Part shown: piece after piece, positions 15,511 to 22,387 of the stretch
Layout: the number at the start of each line of letters is the position of its first letter
Position numbering within the stretch: position 1 is the first letter of the stretch
From: DATATB01 sp036268995
Lineage (GTDB): Bacteria > Planctomycetota > Planctomycetia > Pirellulales > PNKZ01
NCBI GenBank assembly: GCA_036268995.1
Contig: DATATB010000149.1
Span: forward strand, 1-22,387
DNA: 22,387 bases
Direction of reading: 5' to 3'
Translations under genes and position numbers: made by a program
Notes under the pieces: generated by a model
The model's input: only the letters and a program-made list of their open reading frames with translations
Database searches by the model: none
Told to the model about the DNA's origin: nothing

Positions 15511-18390
15511 ATGGCATTCCGCGTGCGGTGTCCGCAGCCGGGTTGCGGCCAGTTGTACCAGGTACCTCAAGAGCAACTCGGCCAGACGGCCGTGTGCAAG
15601 AAGTGTCAGCGGTCGTTCGTGCTCCAATCGCCCGGCCACGAAACGAAAGCCGGCTCGTCGGGTTCTGACGCGAACAAAGCAGGCTCACCGTTCGTCCTGG
15701 CCAAAGTGCCCGAGCTGCTGGGACGCTTCGAGATTTGCGAGCGTTTGGGCGCCGGAGCCTTCGGCGCCGTGTATCGAGCGCGCGATCCGCTGCTTGATCG
15801 CGAAGTGGCGCTCAAGGTGCCGCACCCCAGCACGCTCCAATTCCCCACCCAGCGCGCCCGCGTGCTCACGGAGGCCAAAGCCGCCGCGCAGTTGCGCCAT
15901 CCGAATATCGTGCCGGTGTACGAGGCCGGCCACGACGGCGAGACCTACTACATCGCCGCGGCATTCATCGCCGGGCAAACGCTGGAAGACGCGATCGACG
16001 GGCAAAGGCCCGACTTTCGCCGCGCGACGAAACTCGTGATGGAGTTGGCCGGGGCGCTGGACTATGCCCATCAACTGGGCGTCGTCCACCGCGACGTCAA
16101 GCCGGCGAACATCATGCTGGATCGCAAGGGCAGCCCGCTGTTGATGGATTTCGGCCTGGCGCGGCTGGATGCGGCCCAAAGCAAGCTCACACACGACGGC
16201 ACGGTGCTGGGCACGCCGGTCTACATGCCGCCCGAACAAGCGTCCGGGCAGCTCGACCAGGTCGGCCCGGCCTCGGATCAGTACAGCCTGGGCGTGGTGC
16301 TGTACGAACTCTTGTGCGGCGAGACGCCCTTTTCCGGCCCGCCGGCGCTGGTCATCTCACTGGTGCTCAACCAGCAGCCCGATTCGCCGCGCACGGTCAA
16401 CGCCGCCATCCCCAAGGACCTGGAGACCATCTGTTTGAAGGCGATGGCCAAGCGCCGGGAGCATCGCTACTCCAGTTGCCAGGCACTGGCCGAAGATCTG
16501 CGCCGCTGGCTCTCCGGCGAGCCGATCACGGCCCGCCGCGTCGGACCGGTCGAGCGTGCCGTTCGCTGGTGCCGCCGCCAGCCTGTCACGGCGGGACTGG
16601 TCGGAGCCGTGTTCGCGTCGCTGCTCGTCGGTGCGACGGTCTCCAGCTACTTCGCCGTCGCGGCCAACCACCGCGCCGCGGAGAACCTCGTGCTGGCGCA
16701 GCAAGAAGCCGCCGCCCGCCAGGATGCGCTTCAGCAAGCCCAAGCAGCGGAAGCAGCGCGCGCCTTGGCCGACGCGCGTAAGCTCGAGGCCGAGAACAAT
16801 GCTCGGCTTACACGCCGAAACCTGTACATTTCTGATTTGAATCGCGTGAAAGATGCTTGGGAAGACGCAGGTGTTCCGTGGGTGCTGGACCTGCTGAAGC
16901 GTCATCTACCCGAAAGCGGTGACGAGGACTTCCGCGGCTTTGAATGGTATTACTGGAATCGCCGCTGCCATAGCGATCTGCTGACGCTCTACGGGCACAC
17001 GGGGCCGGTCCACAGCGTGGCGTTCAGCCCGGATCGCCAGCGGTTGGCCTCGGCCAGCTATGACAAAACCGTGAAGGTCTGGGACGCGGCGACGGGGCAG
17101 GAGATGTTGACCCTAAAAGGACACACACTGCCGGTCTACAGCGTGGCGTTCAGCCCGGACGGCCAGCGGCTGGCCTCGGCCAGCAGGGACAAGTCCATAA
17201 AGGTGTGGGACGCGGCGACAGGCCAGGAGACGTTGAGCCTCAAGGGACACACAGGGTGGGTCTGGGGCGTGGCGTTCAGTCCGGACGGCCGGCGGGTGGC
17301 CTCGGCCAGTTTGGATAAGACCGTGAAGGTGTGGGACGCGACCACGGGCCAGGAGACGCTGACGCTAAAAGGGCACACAGGCGGGGTCTGGGGCGCGGTG
17401 TTCAGCCCGGATGGCCGGCGGTTGGCCTCAGCCAGTGAGGATCAGACAGTCAAAGTGTGGGATGCAGTCACGGGCCAGGAGACGTTAACCCTGAAAGGAC
17501 ACCTACATGGGATCGGCAGCGTGGCGTTCAGCCCAGACGGCCTGCGGTTGGCCTCGGCCAGTTTCGCAACCGTGAAGGTATGGGACGCGGCGACGGGTCA
17601 GGAGATGTTGACCCTCAAAGGACACACACTGCCGGTCTACAGCGTGGCGTTTAGCCCGGACAGCCAGCGGCTGGCCTCGGCCAGTTGGGACTGCACCGTG
17701 AGGGTGTGGGATGCGGCGACGGGCCAGGAGGCGCTGACCCTGAAAGGGCACACGGAACTGGTCACCAGCGTGGCGTTCAGCCCGGACGGACGGCGGTTGG
17801 CATCAGCCAGCGACGACAACACCGTGAAGGTATGGGACGCGGTCACCGGCCAGGAGACGCTGACCATGAAAGGACACGCACGCTTCGTCCTCGACGTGGC
17901 ATTCAGACCGGACGGCCGGCGGTTGGCCTCGGCCAGTGGGGACAAAACCGTAAAGGTGTGGGACGCGGCGACAGGCCAGGAGACGCTGACCCTGAAGGGC
18001 CACACAGGCGATGTCGGCAGCGTGGCGTTCAGCCCGGACGGGCAGCGGTTGGCATCGGCCAGTTGGGATAAAACCGTGAAGGTGTGGGATGCAGTCACGG
18101 GCCAGGAGACGCTGACCATGAAGGGCCACACAGGCAACGTCACCAGCGTGGCGTTCAGCCCGAATGGCCGGCGGCTGGCCTCGGCCAGTGACGATAAAAC
18201 CGTGAAGGTGTGGGACTCTATCACGGGCCGGGACACTCTGACCCTCAAGGGACACACAGGCGGTGTCACCAGCGTGGCGTTCAGCCCGGACGACCAGCGG
18301 TTGGCTTCGGCTAGTTACGACGGCACCGTCAAGGTATGGGACGCGACGCCGCTTCCCGTGGCGGACCATCCCGCCCCGTCCACGCCCTGA
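15511..18390 (+). CDS. Membrane Ser/Thr kinase with 11-blade WD40 region
   Basis: Predicted 959 aa. The ATG at 15511 (MAFRVRC) has GGAG at 15498-15501; an upstream TTG would add five residues but would overlap that ribosome site. Order: Cys4 ribbon (C7, C12, C29, C32); kinase about 73-340 with GAGAFG, K104, HRDVKPAN and DFGLAR; PPEQ at the APE position; basic stretch RRVGPVERAVRWCRR; membrane segment about 361-383; Ala/Glu-rich coiled coil; linker LYISDLNRVKDAWEDA ... DFRGFEWYYWNRR; eleven WD40 blades; end WDATPLPVADH. The kinase should be cytoplasmic and the WD40 region external. It follows the exporter by 57 bp and may be co-transcribed. Its leader and kinase part closely match the next gene, so the pair arose by tandem duplication or is homogenised. 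Confidence 0.94.
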   Translation: MAFRVRCPQPGCGQLYQVPQEQLGQTAVCKKCQRSFVLQSPGHETKAGSSGSDANKAGSPFVLAKVPELLGRFEICERLGAGAFGAVYRARDPLLDREVALKVPHPSTLQFPTQRARVLTEAKAAAQLRHPNIVPVYEAGHDGETYYIAAAFIAGQTLEDAIDGQRPDFRRATKLVMELAGALDYAHQLGVVHRDVKPANIMLDRKGSPLLMDFGLARLDAAQSKLTHDGTVLGTPVYMPPEQASGQLDQVGPASDQYSLGVVLYELLCGETPFSGPPALVISLVLNQQPDSPRTVNAAIPKDLETICLKAMAKRREHRYSSCQALAEDLRRWLSGEPITARRVGPVERAVRWCRRQPVTAGLVGAVFASLLVGATVSSYFAVAANHRAAENLVLAQQEAAARQDALQQAQAAEAARALADARKLEAENNARLTRRNLYISDLNRVKDAWEDAGVPWVLDLLKRHLPESGDEDFRGFEWYYWNRRCHSDLLTLYGHTGPVHSVAFSPDRQRLASASYDKTVKVWDAATGQEMLTLKGHTLPVYSVAFSPDGQRLASASRDKSIKVWDAATGQETLSLKGHTGWVWGVAFSPDGRRVASASLDKTVKVWDATTGQETLTLKGHTGGVWGAVFSPDGRRLASASEDQTVKVWDAVTGQETLTLKGHLHGIGSVAFSPDGLRLASASFATVKVWDAATGQEMLTLKGHTLPVYSVAFSPDSQRLASASWDCTVRVWDAATGQEALTLKGHTELVTSVAFSPDGRRLASASDDNTVKVWDAVTGQETLTMKGHARFVLDVAFRPDGRRLASASGDKTVKVWDAATGQETLTLKGHTGDVGSVAFSPDGQRLASASWDKTVKVWDAVTGQETLTMKGHTGNVTSVAFSPNGRRLASASDDKTVKVWDSITGRDTLTLKGHTGGVTSVAFSPDDQRLASASYDGTVKVWDATPLPVADHPAPSTP
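16978..18345 (+). repeat. WD40 array, 11 blades
   Basis: Eleven units of about 126 bp, consensus LTLKGHTxxVxSVAFSPDGR then LASASxDxTVKVWDAxTGQE. Blades 2 and 6 share the loop TLPVYSVAFSPD and are probably duplicates. Blade 5 has lost one residue of the DxTVKV turn (ASFATVKVWD). Eleven is not a multiple of seven. Confidence 0.88.
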
Positions 18391-18556
18391 AAATCTGCGC
18401 CGGCACGGCCGCCTGGCGAGAACGGCCGGTATGCGATCGTTTCCAGTCACCGCGCCAAAAATCGAATGCGAGCAAGGGCCGGCACGGCCTGAAGACCGCA
18501 ACTCGTCCAGCGGCACGGCCGTCGGCTCACCCGGACAGAAAATCAAACGTGAATGA
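18391..18556 (+). pseudogene. FHA-domain relic behind kinase-WD40 gene (copy 2)
   Basis: Immediately after the TGA the same frame reads KSAPARPPGENGRYAIVSSH. An extra A in a run (about 18458-18462) then moves the sense by one frame to IECEQGPARPEDRNSSSGTA, VGSPGQKIKRE and a stop at 18554-18556. It aligns with the relics behind the other two kinase-WD40 genes and with FHA2 of the exporter. The frameshift rules out a readthrough product. 18557-18646 is the leader of the next gene. Confidence 0.72.
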
Positions 18557-18646
18557 ACATTTGCGTTCGCGAGCGTTGCCATTGACAACCGTGCCCCGGA
18601 CAATACTACAAGACAATCCCGACTGCTGGATTTGGAGCGTGGGCTA

Positions 18647-21600
18647 ATGGCATTCCGCGTGCGATGTCCACAGCCGGGTTGCGGCCAGTTGTACCGGGTT
18701 CCTCAAGAGCAGCTCGGCCAGACGGCCGTGTGCAAGAAGTGCCGGGGGTCGTTCGTGCTCCAAGCGCCCGGCCACGAGACGGCCGCCGGCGCGACGGGTT
18801 CTGATCCAGACAAGGCGGCGTCTCCCTTCGTGCTGGCCAAAGTGCCCGAGAAGCTGGGACGCTTCGAGATCTGCGAGCGGTTGGGCGTCGGAGCCTTTGG
18901 GGCCGTGTATCGGGCGCGCGACCCGCTGCTCGATCGCGAAGTGGCACTCAAGGTGCCGCACCCCAGCACGCTCCAATCACCCACCCAGCGGGCGCGCGTG
19001 CTCACCGAAGCGAAGGCCGCCGCGCAGCTGCGGCATCCGAATATCGTGCCGGTCTACGAAGCCGGCCATGACGGCGAGACCTACTACATTGCCGCGGCAT
19101 TCATCGCAGGCCAAACGCTGGAAGACGCGATCGACGGGCAGAAGCCCGACTTTCGCCGCGCGGCGAAACTTGTGATGGAATTGGCCGGAGCGCTGGATTA
19201 TGCCCATCAACTGGGCGTCGTCCACCGCGATGTCAAGCCGGCGAACATCATGCTCGACAACAAGGGCAATCCCCTCTTGATGGACTTTGGCCTGGCGCGG
19301 CTAGATGCGGCCGAGAGCAAGCTGACGCACGACGGCACGGTGCTGGGCACGCCCGTCTACATGTCGCCCGAACAGGCCTCCGGCCAGCTCGACCAGGTCG
19401 GCCCGGCCTCGGACCGGTACAGCCTGGGCGTGGTGCTCTACGAACTCTTGTGCGGCGAGACGCCCTTTTCCGGTCCGCCGGCGCTGGTCATCTCGCTGGT
19501 GCTCAATCAGCAGCCCGATTCGCCACGAACCGTCAATGCCGCCATCCCCAAGGACCTGGAGACCATCTGTCTGAAGGCGATGGCCAAGCGGCGGGAGCAC
19601 CGCTACTCCAGTTGCCAGGCCTTGGCCGAAGATCTGCGGCGCTGGCTCTCCGGCGAGCCGATCACGGCCCGCCGCGTCGGGCCGGTGGAGCGTGCCGTTC
19701 GCTGGTGCCGCCGCAATCCAGCGACGGCGGGGTTGTCGGCCGCAGCCGCGGCACTGCTCCTGATCGTTGCGACTGTCTCGTCAGTAAGCGCCGCGCGGCT
19801 GGCAATATTGCGCGGCCGTGAAGCGGAGGCGCGTGCCTTGGCCGACGCACGCCAGTTAGAGGCCGAAACCAACGCTCGGCTGGCGGAAGAACGTAGAAAA
19901 GAGGTGGAACAAGGCGCCATGTTGGCGCGCCGCCACCTCTACGTCGCCGACATGAATCTTGCCCAAAACGCCTGGGAAAATCGAGATATCCCGCGTGCGT
20001 TCGACCTGCTCGACCGTTATCGAGCACAGCTTGGTGCAGATGATCTGCGTGGCTTTGAATGGTATTTTTGGGACCGTCTATGTGAAGGCAGCCTGCTGAC
20101 CTTGAAAGGACACACAACGCCGGTCCACAGCGTGGCATTCAGCCCAAATGGCCAGCGGCTGGCCTCGGCAGGCGAGGACAAAACCGTGAAGATCTGGGAC
20201 GCTGTCACAGGCCAGGAAAAGTTGGCCCTGAAAGGGCACACGGACGTGGTCGCCAGCGTGGCGTTCAGTCCGGACGGACGTTGGTTGGCATCGGCCAGTT
20301 GGGACAAGACCGTGAAGATATGGGATGCGGCCACGGGCCAGGAAACGGTGACCTTGAAAGGACACACAGACTTCGTCACCAGTGTGGCGTTCAGCGTGGA
20401 CGTGCCGCGGTTGGCTTCGGCCAGCGGGGACAATACGGTGAAGATATGGGACGCGGTCACGGGCCAGGAAACGTTGACTCTGAGAGGACACCGATCGCGG
20501 GTTACCAGCGTGGCGTTCAGCCCGGACGGCCGGCAGTTGGCATCGGCCAGCAGCGACGGGACCGTGAAGACATGGGACGCGGCCACCGGGCACGACGCGC
20601 TGATGCTGGGAGGACGCACAGGCCCGGTCTACAGCGTGGCCTTCAGTCCGGACGGCCGGCGGTTGGCTTCGGGCGGTACGACCGTAAAGGTGTGGAACGC
20701 GGCGGCAGGCCAGGAGACGCTGACCATGATGGGAGCGCCCCAGCCAGCTTACAGCGTGGCGTTCAGTTCGAGCGGCCGGCGATTAGCCTCAGCCGGTGGG
20801 CAGGACAACACCGTGAAGGTGTGGGACGCGATGACGGGTCAGCCGATACTAACACTGAGAGGACACAATCAGCCGGTCGCCAGTGTGGCGTACAGCCCCG
20901 ATGGCCGGCGGTTGGCCTCGGCCAGTCACGACAAAACCGTGAAGCTATGGGATGTGGCCACGGGTCAAATGCCGCCAGCCTTGAAAGGTAATACCAAACC
21001 GGTCAGTAGCGTGGCGTTCAGCCCGGACGGGAAGCGGTTGGCCTCGGGCAGTTGGGACAACACCGTGAAGGTGTGGGACGCGACGACGGGCGAGAAAGCG
21101 TTGACCCTTAATGGACACGTCGGCGATGTCACCAGCGTAGCGTTCAGCCCGGGCGGCCGGCGGCTCGCCTCCGCCAGTTGGGACAACACCGTGAGAGTAT
21201 GGGACGCGGCGACGGGCAAGGAGACGCTGACCCTGCAGGGTCACACAGCCGGTGTCAATAGCGTAGCGTTCAGCCCGGACGGTCGGCGATTGGCCTCCGG
21301 CAGCCACGACAAAACTATCAAAATCTGGGACGCGGCGACAGGCCAGCAGATGCTAAGCCTAACGGGGCATACGGAATTTGTCACTAGCGTGACGTTCAGT
21401 ATGGACGGCCGGCAAGTGGCCTCGGGCAGTGGGGACAACACCGCAAGGGTGTGGGACGCGACGACCGGCCAGGAAACGTTGACCTTGAAAGGGCATCCAG
21501 AATTTGTGAGTGGTGTTGCGTTCAGCCCGGACGGTCGGCAGTTGGCGTCGGCCAGCTACGACAAAACCGTGAAGGTATGGGATGCAATCACGGGGCAGGA

Positions 21601-21883
21601 GGCGCTGGCGCTGAAAGGACACACGGGCTCGGCCAACAGCGTGGCGTTCAGCCCGGACGGCCGGCAGTTGGCCTCGGGCAGCAATGATCAGACGGTCAAG
21701 GTGTGGGACGCGGTCACGGGCCGGGAGACGCTGACTCTGAAAGGACATACCGGAGCGGTGACCAGCGTGGCGTTCAGCCCGGATGGCAAGCGGTTGGCCT
21801 CGGCCAGCCAGGACAAGACGGTCAAAGTGTGGGATGCGACGCCGCTTCCGGCGGCGGACCATCCCGCTCGATCCACGCCCTAA
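18647..21883 (+). CDS. Membrane Ser/Thr kinase with 14-blade WD40 region
   Basis: Predicted 1078 aa, the largest paralogue here. The ATG at 18647 (MAFRVRC) has GGAG nine bases upstream in a leader almost identical to that of the previous gene. Order: Cys4 ribbon (C7, C12, C29, C32); kinase about 73-340 with GVGAFG, K104, HRDVKPAN, DFGLAR and SPEQ (closer to APE than its PPEQ paralogues); basic stretch; membrane segment about 361-385 (LSAAAAALLLIVATVSSV), different from the preceding paralogue; coiled coil; linker LYVADMNLAQNAWEN ... DDLRGFEWYFWDR; fourteen WD40 blades; end WDATPLPAADH. Fourteen blades could form two closed seven-blade propellers. It would sense outside and phosphorylate inside; ligand and substrates are unknown. 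Confidence 0.94.
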   Translation: MAFRVRCPQPGCGQLYRVPQEQLGQTAVCKKCRGSFVLQAPGHETAAGATGSDPDKAASPFVLAKVPEKLGRFEICERLGVGAFGAVYRARDPLLDREVALKVPHPSTLQSPTQRARVLTEAKAAAQLRHPNIVPVYEAGHDGETYYIAAAFIAGQTLEDAIDGQKPDFRRAAKLVMELAGALDYAHQLGVVHRDVKPANIMLDNKGNPLLMDFGLARLDAAESKLTHDGTVLGTPVYMSPEQASGQLDQVGPASDRYSLGVVLYELLCGETPFSGPPALVISLVLNQQPDSPRTVNAAIPKDLETICLKAMAKRREHRYSSCQALAEDLRRWLSGEPITARRVGPVERAVRWCRRNPATAGLSAAAAALLLIVATVSSVSAARLAILRGREAEARALADARQLEAETNARLAEERRKEVEQGAMLARRHLYVADMNLAQNAWENRDIPRAFDLLDRYRAQLGADDLRGFEWYFWDRLCEGSLLTLKGHTTPVHSVAFSPNGQRLASAGEDKTVKIWDAVTGQEKLALKGHTDVVASVAFSPDGRWLASASWDKTVKIWDAATGQETVTLKGHTDFVTSVAFSVDVPRLASASGDNTVKIWDAVTGQETLTLRGHRSRVTSVAFSPDGRQLASASSDGTVKTWDAATGHDALMLGGRTGPVYSVAFSPDGRRLASGGTTVKVWNAAAGQETLTMMGAPQPAYSVAFSSSGRRLASAGGQDNTVKVWDAMTGQPILTLRGHNQPVASVAYSPDGRRLASASHDKTVKLWDVATGQMPPALKGNTKPVSSVAFSPDGKRLASGSWDNTVKVWDATTGEKALTLNGHVGDVTSVAFSPGGRRLASASWDNTVRVWDAATGKETLTLQGHTAGVNSVAFSPDGRRLASGSHDKTIKIWDAATGQQMLSLTGHTEFVTSVTFSMDGRQVASGSGDNTARVWDATTGQETLTLKGHPEFVSGVAFSPDGRQLASASYDKTVKVWDAITGQEALALKGHTGSANSVAFSPDGRQLASGSNDQTVKVWDAVTGRETLTLKGHTGAVTSVAFSPDGKRLASASQDKTVKVWDATPLPAADHPARSTP
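20093..21838 (+). repeat. WD40 array, 14 blades
   Basis: Fourteen units of about 126 bp. Two are irregular: blade 5 is short (LASGGTTVKVWNAAAG) and blade 6 has an extra residue and lacks the GH (LTMMGAPQPAYSV). The others follow GHxxxVxSVAFSPDGR ... TVKVWDAxTG. Two seven-blade propellers are the simplest reading. Confidence 0.88.
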
Positions 21884-22219
21884 AAACCTGCACCGGCACT
21901 GCCGCCTGGCGAGAACAGCCCGGTTGCGATCGTTTTCAGCCACCACGCCAAAATCGAATGCGAGCAAGGGCCGGCGCGGCCCGAAGGCTGCAACTCGTTA
22001 AACGGCACGGCCATTGGCTCACCCGGACAGAAAATCAAACGTGCGCGAGTGTCATCTTCGCGCGCTGCCGGGCAACATGGCCGACGACACGACGACGGAT
22101 CAACTCGGGCCGCCCTCGTTTGCCCCAGGCATGTTCGGAAGTCGCGCCCGGACCCCATCTGCTTGGCCGATCTCTTGCGGCCCAAAGTCCAATTTCCTTC
22201 TGTAGCAAAATGTAGTTAA
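21884..22219 (+). pseudogene. FHA-domain relic behind kinase-WD40 gene (copy 3)
   Basis: In the same frame directly after the TAA, an open stretch of 111 codons begins KPAPALPPGENSPVAIVFSH, continues HAKIECEQGPARPEGCN and LNGTAIGSPGQKIKRARV, and ends at TAA 22217-22219. This copy keeps the Asn-Gly of true FHA domains (LNGTAIG). The N-terminal FHA strands are missing and no start codon or ribosome site is present. After about 22045 the sequence is Arg-rich and looks non-coding. Confidence 0.7.
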
Positions 22220-22275
22220 TCACACCGAATCGGCGCGAATTGGTCGCAACCCGCCGCAACTTCCCAATCGCCATG

Positions 22276-22302
22276 AAAAACCGGAAACACGCGGCTTTCC
22301 GG
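22276..22302 (-). terminator. Intrinsic terminator, minus strand
   Basis: On the minus strand CCGGAAA and TTTCCGG (22302-22296 and 22287-22281) form a 7-bp stem with an 8-base loop, followed by TTTTT (22280-22276). It is placed to end transcription coming from beyond the right edge, just after the truncated sulfatase reading. Confidence 0.6.
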
Positions 22303-22326
22303 GTAAAAAGCTCCCTTGGTGCGAGA

Positions 22327-22387
22327 TCAGTAATACTTATCGTCGGCCAGGATGAATACGATATTGGGTCTACGCGCGCTTTCGGCA
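22327..22387 (-). pseudogene. Sulfatase N-terminal fragment with early stop (partial at edge)
   Basis: Reading in from the right edge the minus strand gives AESARRPNIVFILADDKYY followed by TGA (22329-22327). RPNIVxILADD is the standard start of sulfatases; the paired Asp residues bind the catalytic calcium. A functional enzyme needs roughly 400 more residues, so this is a truncated gene or a fragment. The Cys/Ser-x-Pro-x-Arg active-site motif is not seen in any frame to the left. The upstream part lies outside the window. Confidence 0.55.

Noticed and set aside
17637..18269. Long repetitive open frames antisense to the WD40 arrays
   Set aside because: They repeat with the same 126-bp period as the blades and arise from the fixed codon use of the sense repeats; no ribosome sites or known domains.
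16978..18345. Periodic DNA repeats that could suggest a CRISPR or other array
   Set aside because: The period is 126 bp, units diverge at third positions and translate to WD40 blades.
4985..22329. Reassignment of TGA as a sense codon
   Set aside because: TGA is the normal stop of most intact genes here, and one lesion is TAG; independent mutations explain the data better.

Overview
The window looks like a signalling island from a high-GC member of the Planctomycetota. The signs are Ser/Thr kinases fused through one membrane segment to WD40 beta-propellers, a planctomycete-style ECF sigma factor, kinase-linked Cys4 ribbons, an STN-like domain of the kind common in these bacteria, and the start of a sulfatase at the right edge. 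The order within the phylum cannot be fixed from this sequence.

Left half, minus strand, read from about 8.8 kb down to 0.2 kb: an ECF-type sigma factor (8796-8065); a small secreted Pro-rich protein broken by two nonsense codons (7850-7401); a membrane kinase-WD40 gene broken by one nonsense codon (7123-4985, with its in-frame remainder to 4304); a relic of an FHA domain directly behind that gene; an unrecognised secreted protein (3829-3158); and a fourth kinase-WD40 paralogue that carries an extra STN-like domain (3048-241).

Right half, plus strand: a ribbon/DUF2569-like membrane protein with two compensating frameshifts (9105-10190); then three tightly packed genes with overlapping stops and starts, encoding an FHA-ribbon-kinase (10245-11789), a PP2C phosphatase (11789-12721) and an ABC exporter with three FHA domains (12718-15453); then two tandem membrane kinase-WD40 genes (15511-18390 and 18647-21883), each followed by an FHA relic. 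The last 170 bases hold a minus-strand terminator and a sulfatase N-terminus that stops after about 20 visible residues.

How it may work (inference): the membrane kinases put their catalytic domains in the cytoplasm and their propellers outside. They and the soluble FHA-kinase phosphorylate Thr residues, PP2C reverses this, and the FHA domains of the ABC exporter read the phosphorylation and gate transport, as proposed for mycobacterial Rv1747 with its neighbour kinase PknF. The sigma factor would link the circuit to transcription.

The most unusual structure is a repeated module [leader - kinase - WD40 - stop - FHA relic], present once on the minus strand and twice on the plus strand. Propeller length has grown by blade duplication (7, 10, 11 and 14 blades). 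Inactivating lesions cluster between 4985 and 10190, around the sigma gene.
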